Source: Rossellomorea vietnamensis (GTDB taxonomy: Bacteria; Bacillota; Bacilli; Bacillales; Bacillaceae_B). From it: a DNA stretch of 64,000 nucleotides. Positions within the stretch are counted from its first letter, which is position 1, and each line of letters begins with the position of its first letter. The stretch is from positions 434,001-498,000 of the forward strand of contig NZ_LIXZ01000001.1 in assembly GCF_001305855.1 (NCBI RefSeq), in the 5' to 3' direction. The notes beneath the pieces are model-generated. The model was not told the DNA's origin. It saw only the letters and a program-made list of their open reading frames with translations, and ran no database searches. This document shows positions 19,801 to 27,407 of this stretch, one piece after another. Position numbers and translations under genes: made by a program.

Positions 19801-20313
19801 AAGCTTTTCCTCAAATTTCTCATAAATCAGTTCAAGATCATGAAGCTTATCCTTCAATACCTTGGAGCGATCACCGTCTTCATTAAATCCCTGCAGGTCC
19901 GCGGGCGTTATGCAGTAGCGTTTGAATTCCTTTACAATCGCCTCCACATGATGAATAAACCCCGGCTTGTCCGATGCCTTGGTGAAAATATGGAGATGCT
20001 CCTTGTTTTCGTCTATGATCTTCCGGATCATCATATTTAACCCAACGTCAGATAAATGATATCGGCTCATCCCACCCGTTTCCTGAAGGATCTTCCACGC
20101 AAGACGGGTGAAGCTGAACACCTGTCCACGGATCATACCGTTCAATCCCGGCGTGTTCACGAGATCGTATTCAGATATAAAAGACATTTGATCCGGTACG
20201 ATATAGATGATTGGATCTCCATTCGGTGCGTCCAACAAACTTTTTTTCATCTCATCCAATATGCGATGGGTTTTCCCCGTACCGGAGCGTCCGAGAATAA
20301 AATGTACAGACAT
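16831..20313 (-). CDS. addB: ATP-dependent helicase/nuclease subunit B (AddB)
   Basis: 1160 residues. An N-terminal P-loop (GRSGTGKTHRI, residues 8-18) heads an inactivated helicase-like region used for Chi recognition. The C-terminal nuclease has IVDYKSS near 965. Four cysteines for an iron-sulfur cluster are visible: one in FHSCPFSH (about 800) and three in CQFCSFRPVCQFD (about 1120). These features are standard for AddB. AAAGGAG lies 7 nt before the ATG. First gene of addBA; a TATAAT-like -10 on the minus strand lies at 20382-20387, with no clear -35. Confidence 0.97.
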   Translation of the reverse strand: MSVHFILGRSGTGKTHRILDEMKKSLLDAPNGDPIIYIVPDQMSFISEYDLVNTPGLNGMIRGQVFSFTRLAWKILQETGGMSRYHLSDVGLNMMIRKIIDENKEHLHIFTKASDKPGFIHHVEAIVKEFKRYCITPADLQGFNEDGDRSKVLKDKLHDLELIYEKFEEKLFGKYIDSEDYFQLLADHVKNSDLLKEAEIYIDGFHSFTPQEYLIIDQLIQHTKKVTVALTTDPEQPIDAINELSLYRMTNETFHTLQDICRVAGETVKEEVLTKPIRYGSETMLHLERHFEERPTIPYEGGKATIEFLEASNRRAEVEGIAREIRKLAREEGYRYKDIAVLVRNSQDYRDKVETIFQDYAIPFFLDQKRTMLNHPLIELIRSTLEIMNTNWRYEPVFRAVKTDLLFPYQKNPADLREKMDRLENYVLAYGIKGDRWTRKDRWKYRRFRGLEHVNAPQTDRERELEHEINELRLFISAPVIRLGKRLKKRATGREYCEAIYLYLEELDIPAKLERMRIEAEEKGDLIAAREHDQAWSAVMDLLDQYVEMLGDEETTMKKFSSILDAGIETMEFSLVPPAIDQVIIADLEKSRLGDIKSAFIIGVNDGILPAKMNEDGVLSDEDRESLITRGYKIAPSNRTKLLDEEFVAYKAFTTPSERLFISYPIANEEGKALLPSSFLKRLNEMFPDAHTKLLINEPSELSEEDQLHYVCHPNVTISHLTSQLQLKKRDYPIYDFWWDVYNFYASSNDWKWHSGHILSSLFYENRGNQLSEDTSKELYGDHILASVSRMELFHSCPFSHFANHGLKLRERDFFKLEAPDIGEMFHSALKWISEEVERHGLTWASLSKSQCLQLAKEAVLMLAPKLQHQILLSSNRHYYIAQKLEQIISRASMILSEHAKASGFVPVGVELGFGPQATLPPFQFQLRNGTKMELQGRIDRVDKAEDANGVYLRIVDYKSSARDLDMTEVYYGLALQMLTYLDIVLTNSKQFVGKEAKPAGVLYFHVHNPMINSKKILTMDQIEQEIFKSFKMKGLVLGDSNIVRLMDQTLETGNSDIISAGIKKDGTLSSRSKAASGEDFHYMRQHVRKLYEASGNRIISGETDIAPYKLKDRTPCQFCSFRPVCQFDQSLDENEYRVLPTAKPEDLLRKVREEAESNE

Positions 20314-20423
20314 CCTCTCACTCCTTTTCTTATACTCTATCTATTCTAACCAAGAGGGTTCATGAATTTTTGTATAGGTTCATTATAGTACACAACCACA
20401 AATCTTTCCCGTCTCAAATTTGA

Positions 20424-20453
20424 TTGAAAATATTTGGATCATCTGCATACAGT
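20424..20453 (+). promoter_or_regulatory. Candidate sigma-A promoter of the MFS gene
   Basis: TTGAAA (20424-20429), 18-nt spacer, TACAGT (20448-20453), followed 24 nt later by the ATG, with AGGTG 8 nt before it. Moderate match only. Confidence 0.4.
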
Positions 20454-20476
20454 AAAGATAGGCAGGTGAAATCATC

Positions 20477-21634
20477 ATGAATCAGTATTTCCACAGAATC
20501 ACTGCTGTCCTGGTTGTGATGGCCGTGATGGTAGCTTGTAATATTTACACATTCATCCCCATTTATGGAAGCATCGCTGCTACTCTTTCCATTCCGCAAA
20601 GTGAAGTCGTCATGGCCGGAACATCATTTATCTTTTTCTACGCATGCGGTTTATTGACATTCGCCAACCTCGCAGACCATTTCGGCAAAAAAAGGATCCT
20701 CGTCTGGGGAATGCTTGCATCTGCCGTTTCTTCGGGGCTCGTCGGACTATCAGCCGATTTCTGGAGTTTATTTATCACGAGGGGTTTGCAGGGATTCTGT
20801 CTGGGGAGCTTTGCACCCGTCGCTTTTGCCTATACGTATGATTTGTTTTCAGGAAAGCCTCGGACCCTGCTTCTGGCCTTCATCAATTCAGGCTTTCTCT
20901 TTGCCGGTATCCTCGGGCAGTTGCTCAGTGAAGGAATCACACGCTACTCCGGCTGGTCTGCTGTATTCTTCTTTTTCGCCATGGTATACGCTTCCCTTTT
21001 TTTAATCGGAAACCAAACACTTCCACCCGCAAATGTGGTATCTGTTTCACCCTCACAGCAAATCGCCACCATCGTGAAGCTGCTCAAGAGAAAAGAACTT
21101 CTTTACTGTTACGGAATAGTCTTCACCCTTCTCGCTACATTCATCGCCTATTATGACAGCCTGACCCGCTACATGTCAGAAGATCCCGACCTGCTTTTCC
21201 TCACAAGGGCAGTAGGTCTGATCGGAGCCGTTTTATCCCTTTTCACCGGCCGTTTTATGGAGGCCCTGGGAATCTACAAAACTCTGTTTATCGGAGTCGC
21301 TCTATCGCTGATAAGTGTGGTGGCTGCTTTCATTTATGCATATGGTCACGAACCCTTCATCATCATTCTTTCTTCCATTCTTTTTGTCTCGGCCATCTCT
21401 TTATTGATTCCCACCGTCATCACCCTGATCGGAAATATGAGCGGCAAGGGACGAAGCCAGGCACTCAGCCTTTACTCTTTCTTATTGTTAGGAGGGACCA
21501 GTGTGGCACCGTTGGTCATCATGCACCTAACGTATGTCCAATCGTTGTTTCTGTTAGTGGGATGCTTTTTGTTCCATGCATGGATGGGAGGCTTGTTATA
21601 TGTGGGGCGGAAGAGCTGGGGGGCGGGGGATTAG
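20477..21634 (+). CDS. Major facilitator superfamily transporter
   Basis: 385-residue integral membrane protein with about twelve hydrophobic segments. The loop between segments 2 and 3 has the MFS signature in the form ADHFGKKRILVWG (about 65-77), and the equivalent C-terminal loop reads GRFMEALG. Overall it resembles the YnfM/AraJ-type drug or metabolite efflux group. The substrate cannot be told. Divergent from addB, single-gene unit, followed by repeat array 1. The last codons are G-rich (KSWGAGD). Confidence 0.85.
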   Translation: MNQYFHRITAVLVVMAVMVACNIYTFIPIYGSIAATLSIPQSEVVMAGTSFIFFYACGLLTFANLADHFGKKRILVWGMLASAVSSGLVGLSADFWSLFITRGLQGFCLGSFAPVAFAYTYDLFSGKPRTLLLAFINSGFLFAGILGQLLSEGITRYSGWSAVFFFFAMVYASLFLIGNQTLPPANVVSVSPSQQIATIVKLLKRKELLYCYGIVFTLLATFIAYYDSLTRYMSEDPDLLFLTRAVGLIGAVLSLFTGRFMEALGIYKTLFIGVALSLISVVAAFIYAYGHEPFIIILSSILFVSAISLLIPTVITLIGNMSGKGRSQALSLYSFLLLGGTSVAPLVIMHLTYVQSLFLLVGCFLFHAWMGGLLYVGRKSWGAGD

Positions 21635-21703
21635 CTCTCGACCTCGATTCTTTGGGGGAATTTAAGGTGTGGAGCTGTAATTGGAGAGTGTCTGTTGCAT
21701 GGG

Positions 21704-21826
21704 AATTGGCACTCCTGGGCTTAATTGCGTCATTTTGGACGGGGATTGCGTCATTTTGGATTTTATTGCGTCGTATTTTCATTTATTGCGTCGTTCTGGA
21801 TGGTCATTGCGTCTTTTGATAAATAA
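21704..21826. repeat. Periodic array 1: core ATTGCGTC every 20-21 bp
   Basis: Five exact copies of ATTGCGTC start at 21724, 21745, 21765, 21785 and 21806 (steps 21, 20, 20, 21). A degenerate one, ATTGGCAC, lies near 21705. The 12-13 bp between cores vary, though most are T-rich, often TTTTGGA. The array fills the gap between the convergent MFS and acetyltransferase genes. Cores are too short and spacers too variable for CRISPR or an ordinary tandem repeat. Confidence 0.8.
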
Positions 21827-21869
21827 AGGAAAATGACTGAGCGCTCAATCCCTCCCCAACCTCTCTCCA

Positions 21870-21902
21870 ACAAAAAAAAGAAGGACACCCTCATCCTTCT
21901 TT
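21870..21902 (-). terminator. Terminator overlapping the end of the acetyltransferase gene
   Basis: 9-bp stem AAAGAAGGA / TCCTTCTTT (21877-21885, 21894-21902) followed on the minus strand by further Ts. The stop codon at 21891-21893 lies in the loop. Confidence 0.75.
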
Positions 21903-22427
21903 CCATTCATCCACTAATAATCCATACAATATCATGTCATATCGATTCCCGTCTCGTTGCAGGAACTGACGGAAGCTTCCTTCTTTCGTGAAGCCCAGAG
22001 ATTCATATAATCGGATCGCTCTCTCATTATACGAAAATACCGTTAACTGAAGACGGTGTAAATTCAACTCATGAAAGGCATAGGCCAGGAGACACTGCAT
22101 GGCTTCCCTGCCGAATCCATTCCCCCATGACTGCTCGTCACCGATGGATATCGAAACCCATCCCACACGATGAGACCAAAGAATTCCGTCCAATTCAACA
22201 AATCCGATGATCCTGCCGTCATCCTTCAGACGGACCGCAAAACGATAGGCATTGTCACCGGGATCTCCCATCCATTTCTTGATTTCTTCTTCTGATTTCG
22301 GTTTATGGGGGAGGGCATCCAATAGTCTCTGCACTTCTTCATTTTGATTCCATTCCCTTATAGCCGAAACGTCTTCTTCCTGAAAACCTGATAGATATAT
22401 TCTTGTACCGGATAGTAACCGTTTCAC
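21891..22427 (-). CDS. GNAT family N-acetyltransferase (RimJ/RimL-like)
   Basis: 178 residues. The acetyl-CoA binding region reads SWGNGFGREAMQCLLAYAF (about 103-121), and NERAIRLYESLGF (about 137-149) is the classic second GNAT motif. This subfamily acetylates N-terminal or other amino groups; the substrate is unknown. I choose the GTG at 22427 because GAGG lies 8 nt before it; the in-frame GTG three codons earlier overlaps that site. Separate from the ligase gene upstream by 48 nt, so possibly cotranscribed. Confidence 0.85.
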   Translation of the reverse strand: MKRLLSGTRIYLSGFQEEDVSAIREWNQNEEVQRLLDALPHKPKSEEEIKKWMGDPGDNAYRFAVRLKDDGRIIGFVELDGILWSHRVGWVSISIGDEQSWGNGFGREAMQCLLAYAFHELNLHRLQLTVFSYNERAIRLYESLGFTKEGSFRQFLQRDGNRYDMILYGLLVDEWKEG

Positions 22428-22475
22428 CTTTTTCACCTCGATATATGTATTTCGAGATGTTCCCTTTCTTTTCCT

Positions 22476-23963
22476 TCATTGACCCTGTAGAAGGTTTGTC
22501 AATGCCTGTTTGTTGACTTTGCCCACATCGGTTTTCGGTAATTCTTTCACAAAGTGATAGTCCTTGGGGATTTTATATTTACCGAACTTTTGCAGGCAAA
22601 ATGTCTTCACATCCTCCGTTGATATACCAGCACCTTTTTGTAACGTAATAAAGGCTGTGACGACTTCCCCCCATTTTTCATGTGGCAAACCGACCACCGC
22701 ACACTCAAAGATGGCAGGGTGCTCCGATAGCCAGTGCTCGAGCTCCTGCGGGTAAATATTCTCACCACCTGAAATGATCATGTCTTTTTTCCGGCCGACA
22801 ATGAAGTAATCTTCATCCTCATCGAATTTCGCCAGGTCTCCTGTATGAAGCCATCCGTCTTTTATCACCTGTTGTGTTTGTTCAGGATTCTGCCAATATT
22901 CTTTGAATAAATGATCTCCACCTAATAATAGCTCCCCGACTTCCCCCTGACCGACAGGGTCCCCCCTGTCATCGACGACCTTCACCCGGTTCAACATCAT
23001 TGCTTTCCCGACTGAACCCTTTTTCATACGGGAAGGGTCAATGTAGAAATTATTCGGCCCGGCTTCTGTCAAACCATACCCTTCTTTAAAGGGAATCTTT
23101 TTTTCTTTAAAGAATTCATATACTTTCCCCGGACAAGGGGCTCCCCCGGATAGAAACACCTTCATCTTCGGGAAAAGGGCAGATTTAAACTCCTCCTTTT
23201 CCATCAGCAGATGATACATTGTCGGTACAAGGAGAACAATGCTGCATCCATATTCAATTAAAGCCTGTATCGCCTGATCCGGATCGAACCTCTCAGCAAT
23301 CACGACCTTTCCCCCTATCATTAACAGGGGAATCGATAAAGCATTTAATCCTCCAGTATGAAATGTAGGCAAATACGTCACTGTGCAATCCTCTTGGATT
23401 AAATTCCAGCTCACCACTGTATTCAGGGCATTTGATGTCACTGATTTGTGTGAAAGGACGACCCCCTTCGGACTCCCGGTCGTGCCTCCTGTATAAATCA
23501 TCAGCCAGGGATCAGAGGGTGAGAGAATAGTAGAGGATGACACACCCTTTTCCACTGAGGAAACTTCCCCTGCAATATCATCTAAACAGAGTTGTTGGCA
23601 ATACTTAGAAATTGGAGTAACGAGGGGTTGAAGTTCTTTTTTATAAAAAAGTAGACTCGGGGTACAATTCTTCGTAATCGATTCTATCTCAGATGGCGCC
23701 AACCTCCAATTGAGTGGAACAAACACAGCCCCAATCTTTCCACAGGCAAATAAAATCTCGAAGCAGACCGTATGATTCGTAGAAATGAACACCACACGGT
23801 CCCCTTTCGTGATCCCGTGATTACACATATATTGAGCCCACTTAGACGCCCGTTCATCTAAAGTGCGGTAATCAATTCGATCGTTCGTGGCAGCATTCTG
23901 TAACGCAATTCGATCAGGAGAGATCATTGATCGCTTATGCAACCAATCTGTGACTCTTTCCAT
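22476..23963 (-). CDS. AMP-binding acyl-CoA ligase
   Basis: 495-residue member of the ANL superfamily that activates a carboxylic acid as an adenylate and transfers it to CoA. The P-loop-like motif is YTGGTTGSPKGVVLSH. YGLTEAG, HTGDLAKFDEDEDYFIVGRKKDMI and the C-terminal lysine segment KTDVGKVNKQAL complete the family pattern. The real start is the ATG at 23963 (AAAGGAGG 8 nt upstream); a longer frame extends upstream without support. Its promoter shares an unusual repeat with the liv operon promoter, so the ligase probably activates the acid brought in by that system. The exact substrate is unknown. Confidence 0.9.
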   Translation of the reverse strand: MERVTDWLHKRSMISPDRIALQNAATNDRIDYRTLDERASKWAQYMCNHGITKGDRVVFISTNHTVCFEILFACGKIGAVFVPLNWRLAPSEIESITKNCTPSLLFYKKELQPLVTPISKYCQQLCLDDIAGEVSSVEKGVSSSTILSPSDPWLMIYTGGTTGSPKGVVLSHKSVTSNALNTVVSWNLIQEDCTVTYLPTFHTGGLNALSIPLLMIGGKVVIAERFDPDQAIQALIEYGCSIVLLVPTMYHLLMEKEEFKSALFPKMKVFLSGGAPCPGKVYEFFKEKKIPFKEGYGLTEAGPNNFYIDPSRMKKGSVGKAMMLNRVKVVDDRGDPVGQGEVGELLLGGDHLFKEYWQNPEQTQQVIKDGWLHTGDLAKFDEDEDYFIVGRKKDMIISGGENIYPQELEHWLSEHPAIFECAVVGLPHEKWGEVVTAFITLQKGAGISTEDVKTFCLQKFGKYKIPKDYHFVKELPKTDVGKVNKQALTNLLQGQ

Positions 23964-23993
23964 ACTCATCTCCTCCTTTGGGTGGTTGTATTT

Positions 23994-24026
23994 ATCATAA
24001 GGATCGGAGGTTACAAATGAGTTACA
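23994..24026 (-). promoter_or_regulatory. Ligase promoter with 11-bp-spaced TGTAAC direct repeat (SARP-type)
   Basis: On the minus strand: TGTAACT (24020-24026), then TGTAACC starting 11 bp later (24009-24015), 9 nt, then TATGAT (23994-23999), a 5/6 match to the -10. The start codon is about 30 nt downstream. The liv operon promoter has the same layout, and 21 contiguous bases are identical between the two (24010-24030 and 34066-34086). Confidence 0.65.
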
Positions 24027-24092
24027 GGATTGGTCTTGACGGGTTCTTCCCTCAACCAAAAAAAGACCCGGAAGACTCCAGGCCCAAACTCT

Positions 24093-25274
24093 TTACCAGA
24101 CCATTTCTGCCCACTCGGGGTGGTCAATGAATGGATTTCGATTTCCTTGATATTGTTCAAAGATAATGTTATTTCTGCGAATTTCCCTTTCATCAACTGG
24201 ATCTTCTTCGTTCCATTCAAGGAGTACAGACATTTTCCCCATATAAGGGGCACTCCCGTTGTTGACGTTATTGTTCAATTCCAAATCCACTTCACCACTG
24301 TCCCCTTCATAGCGGACATCCATGTAGAAAATCATCCGTGCCACGTCGCCTTTCACTTCATCACGAGGCTCCCATGAATCGCTGTCATAATAGTTTCCCG
24401 GGGCTTCACTCTGCTCGGTTCCACCATTATCGAAGTCAAGGTTCCCTCGTGTAGAGTTGACCGTTACATCTGTCGGTCTTAAATGATGAAGGTCCGTCCC
24501 CGGTCCCTTGACCGTTCCGAAATCACCATGGGATTTAGCCCATACATGTTCACGGTTCCAGTCGTTCACTCCGCCGCCGTTTGTCGTTTTCGATTGTGAA
24601 CGTCCTGAGTAGAGAAGTATGACGTTATTCGGATTATCAGGATCTTCATCCGTATTTCGCAACGCTCCCCATACAGCATCGTACGAAAGGGTTTGATGAT
24701 CATCGATGATGTTATGTAGTGCTGTTTTCAGGGCATCACCCGTTTTTCCTTCAGCCGTGCTGTAATATTCTTCATAAGCCGGTGGATCGGTCGGGTCTGT
24801 TGGAGGATCGGCAGGATCGGTTTCCCCACCTTCCATCGATTCAAACGCCGATGTCGACTTCATTCCCGGATGGGAAAAGTAGGCCGTTAAGCTGCCCGTC
24901 ACCTTGATTTTTTCACCCATCAGTCCCGGGTTACTCTGAAGACCGTAGTTTGAACGGTAAGAAGATGGAATCTGGACATACACCATCTGATCCGTATTGG
25001 CTTCTGACGGGGAAGCCGCCAATGCCAATGCATAATCGTTCGGAAAATTATTTGTGACAACCGATGAGCCAGAGGTTGGCTGCCCGACCACATATCCTTC
25101 TACGGACTGTGTGGATCCATTTTGATTTGAGATGGCTTGATCCACCGTATAAGGGGAATTCCACGTCCCATTTCCGGCAGCACTCATTTGACTCGGGGAT
25201 ACCTGACTGCACGCAATCGTAAAAATAAATACAATGGCAAAAATAGCGATGACTTTTTTGTGCATAGATTTCAA
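24093..25274 (-). CDS. Lipoprotein endonuclease I family nuclease with N-terminal DUF6359/OB-fold-like domain
   Basis: 393 residues. A signal peptide ends in a lipobox-like FTIACSQ, predicting a secreted, membrane-anchored lipoprotein. Residues about 35-150 form a domain found ahead of extracellular nucleases (GTWNSPYTVDQAI, VEGYVVG). A Pro/Asp/Thr linker (DPPTDPTDPP) follows. The C-terminal endonuclease I domain carries NREHVWAKSHG, GTDLHHLRPTD and RGNLDFDNGG, including the His and Asn expected in the active site. Related to the secreted nuclease Bsn/YurI. Likely nutrient scavenging or extracellular DNA/RNA degradation. The TTG start has AAAGGAGG 9 nt upstream. Confidence 0.88.
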   Translation of the reverse strand: MKSMHKKVIAIFAIVFIFTIACSQVSPSQMSAAGNGTWNSPYTVDQAISNQNGSTQSVEGYVVGQPTSGSSVVTNNFPNDYALALAASPSEANTDQMVYVQIPSSYRSNYGLQSNPGLMGEKIKVTGSLTAYFSHPGMKSTSAFESMEGGETDPADPPTDPTDPPAYEEYYSTAEGKTGDALKTALHNIIDDHQTLSYDAVWGALRNTDEDPDNPNNVILLYSGRSQSKTTNGGGVNDWNREHVWAKSHGDFGTVKGPGTDLHHLRPTDVTVNSTRGNLDFDNGGTEQSEAPGNYYDSDSWEPRDEVKGDVARMIFYMDVRYEGDSGEVDLELNNNVNNGSAPYMGKMSVLLEWNEEDPVDEREIRRNNIIFEQYQGNRNPFIDHPEWAEMVW

Positions 25275-25415
25275 ATTGCTTCGCCTCCTTTGAATGCATT
25301 ACACATTTAGCGTACATTATCGATTGTCATTATAGGGTAAATTTTATGTAAATAAGGGAAAATGAGTCAAATTTCATAAGGGGCGGATGGTGATTTTGGT
25401 ACATGTCAGGAACGT

Positions 25416-25447
25416 AAAAAGTGCCGGTCCATTAAAAGGACCGGCAC
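25416..25447 (-). terminator. Terminator of the liv-thiolase operon
   Basis: Perfect 10-bp GC-rich stem GTGCCGGTCC / GGACCGGCAC (25421-25430, 25438-25447), followed on the minus strand by TTTTTACG. It begins 13 nt after the thiolase stop. Confidence 0.92.
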
Positions 25448-25459
25448 ACACCTTCCACA

Positions 25460-26638
25460 CTACATTCCTTCCACAAAAACCGAAGCACCCATGCCTCCGC
25501 CCACGCATAATGACGCAATTCCTTTTTTCAATTCACGGCGCTTCATTTCATGGAGCAATGACACGACTAGCCTGGCGCCTGTACAACCGACGGGATGACC
25601 GATGCTGATCCCGCTTCCGTTCACATTAACCTTTTCCCGGTCCAGCCCAAGTTCTTTCTCCACCGCTAAATATTGGGCAGCGAATGCCTCGTTGATTTCG
25701 AATAGGTCGACCTCATTCAGGGACCAGTTTTCCGTCGTATGTAATCCTTTCTGAATGGCAGGTACCGGACCGATTCCCATCACTTTGGGGTCGACGCCCG
25801 CCACTGAATATCCGACGATCCTTCCAAGAGGCTGTAATCCTCTTTTTTGAGCTTCTTCTTCACTCATTAAGATCAAGGCCGCCCCACCATCATTCAAGCT
25901 GGACGAGTTCCCTGCTGTAACAGATCCCCCTTCCCGGAACGCCGGTTTTAATTTCTGGAGTTTATCGATTTCCATTCCTGCACGGGGACTTTCATCTTTC
26001 TCAATGATCTTCTCGCCTCTTCGCTCCTTCACTGTAATCGGTACAATCTGCGAATCGAAGTATCCCTTTTCCATTGCGTTCACTGCCCGCTCATGGCTCA
26101 TTAGCGCATATTCATCCTGCTCTTCACGGGAAATGGAATGAATTTCTGCAAGATTCTCAGCGGTTTCCCCCATCATGATGCCATGAATGGGATCTTCAAG
26201 CACCTCCCAAACCGAATCACGGATCTCTCCGTGTTGCAGTCTTTGACCGAATCGGTGCTGTTTTAAAATGTAAGGGCTGGAGCTCATCGCTTCTACTCCG
26301 CCTGCCATGACGATATCGGATAAGCCCGTTTGAATTTGCATGGCAGCCGATATGATGGCCTGCATGCCGCTTGCACATTGACGCTGGATCGTAAAGCCTG
26401 TCGTTGTGTCATCAAAGCCTGAAAGTAGTGAAGCCGTTCTGGCCGTATTAGGCTGATCGGTCCGTTGAATGCAATGCCCAAGGATCACTTCATCAATGTC
26501 ACTTGCCGATAACCCGCTTTCCTTTGCGGCTTCCTTCATAACGGGCACGATTAAGTCCGTTGGGAGTAAATCCTTGAATGATCCCCCAAATGCGCCAACC
26601 GGCGTACGGAGAGCCGATGTAATTACTACGTTTCTCAT
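25460..26638 (-). CDS. Thiolase (acetyl-CoA C-acyltransferase)
   Basis: 392-residue thiolase with the full catalytic set: nucleophile Cys88 in RQCASGM, the GNSSSLNDGGAA segment, His in GHPVGCTGAR (about 348) and the second Cys in SLCVGGGMGAS (about 378). It cleaves 3-ketoacyl-CoA with CoA or condenses two acyl-CoAs. As the last gene of an operon with an importer, a reductase and a KASIII-like enzyme, cleavage of a 3-ketoacyl-CoA produced upstream is the likely direction. AAGGGAAGTG precedes the ATG. The chain length is unknown; size and motifs fit both acetoacetyl-CoA and 3-ketoacyl-CoA thiolases. Confidence 0.93.
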   Translation of the reverse strand: MRNVVITSALRTPVGAFGGSFKDLLPTDLIVPVMKEAAKESGLSASDIDEVILGHCIQRTDQPNTARTASLLSGFDDTTTGFTIQRQCASGMQAIISAAMQIQTGLSDIVMAGGVEAMSSSPYILKQHRFGQRLQHGEIRDSVWEVLEDPIHGIMMGETAENLAEIHSISREEQDEYALMSHERAVNAMEKGYFDSQIVPITVKERRGEKIIEKDESPRAGMEIDKLQKLKPAFREGGSVTAGNSSSLNDGGAALILMSEEEAQKRGLQPLGRIVGYSVAGVDPKVMGIGPVPAIQKGLHTTENWSLNEVDLFEINEAFAAQYLAVEKELGLDREKVNVNGSGISIGHPVGCTGARLVVSLLHEMKRRELKKGIASLCVGGGMGASVFVEGM

Positions 26639-26663
26639 TTTGTCACTTCCCTTTCGTGTCTGA

Positions 26664-27407
26664 CTACATCATGATTCCGCCATCAACATGGAGGACGGTG
26701 CCATTGACATAGTCACTGTCGTCCGATGCGAGGTACAAATAGGCCTTTGCGATATCTTCCGGCTTTCCTAGTCTGCCAAGTGGAATCATCGCTTTCATTT
26801 GATCGATGACTTTTTCCGGCACAGCCGCCACCATGTTCGTCTCGGTAAAGCCCGGTGCGACTGCATTGACGTTGATCCCTTTGCGGCCTAATTCCTTTGC
26901 CCATGTTTTCGTCATCCCAACGACCGCTGCCTTCGTTGCAGCATAGTTGGTCTGACCGACATTTCCGTAAACCCCGCTGACAGACGAGGTATTGATGATT
27001 TTCCCTTTGCCATTTTCGATCAGATGTGGCAGGACCGCCTGGGTACAGTTGAATACACCCGTTAAATTGACATCCAGCACCTTCTGAAAATCTTCGGACG
27101 AAAGCTTATGAACCATGCCGTCCCTCGTGATCCCCGCGTTGTTGATTAAAATATCGATCTTGCCGAACTGTTCTTTTACTCCCTGCACAAATGAATCCAC
27201 CGAAGAGCGATCGGCTACATCTCCTTGAAAGAAGACGGCTTTCCCTTTATCAAGGTCGTTCAGCTGGCGTGCTTTTTCTTCCCCTCTTTCCTGATTGAAG
27301 TCCACAAGGGCCACATGACATCCTTCTTTTACAAATGTTTCTGATGCAGCGTATCCGATTCCGTTGGCTGCACCCGTGATTAATGCGACTTTCCCGAGAA
27401 GCCTCAT
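26664..27407 (-). CDS. Short-chain dehydrogenase/reductase, FabG/PhaB-like
   Basis: 247 residues, classical SDR. NAD(P)-binding TGAANGIG at 11-18, NNAG near 89, catalytic Ser in NTSSVSG, YxxxK as YAATK, and the SDR tail YVNGTVLHVDGGIMM. FabG-like enzymes interconvert 3-oxoacyl and 3-hydroxyacyl thioesters. Inside this catabolic-looking operon it would act as a 3-hydroxyacyl-CoA dehydrogenase feeding the thiolase (inference). An Asp in the VDFNQ stretch after beta-2 suggests NAD(H) rather than NADP(H). Its ATG overlaps the TGA of the hydrolase gene. Confidence 0.9.
   Translation of the reverse strand: MRLLGKVALITGAANGIGYAASETFVKEGCHVALVDFNQERGEEKARQLNDLDKGKAVFFQGDVADRSSVDSFVQGVKEQFGKIDILINNAGITRDGMVHKLSSEDFQKVLDVNLTGVFNCTQAVLPHLIENGKGKIINTSSVSGVYGNVGQTNYAATKAAVVGMTKTWAKELGRKGINVNAVAPGFTETNMVAAVPEKVIDQMKAMIPLGRLGKPEDIAKAYLYLASDDSDYVNGTVLHVDGGIMM

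Noticed and set aside
21704..21826. Array 1 as a CRISPR
   Set aside because: Repeat core is only 8 bp, spacers are 12-13 bp, and no cas gene is in the window.
23964..24059. N-terminal extension of the AMP-binding ligase
   Set aside because: It would cover the repeat promoter and has no ribosome site; AAAGGAGG supports the ATG at 23963.
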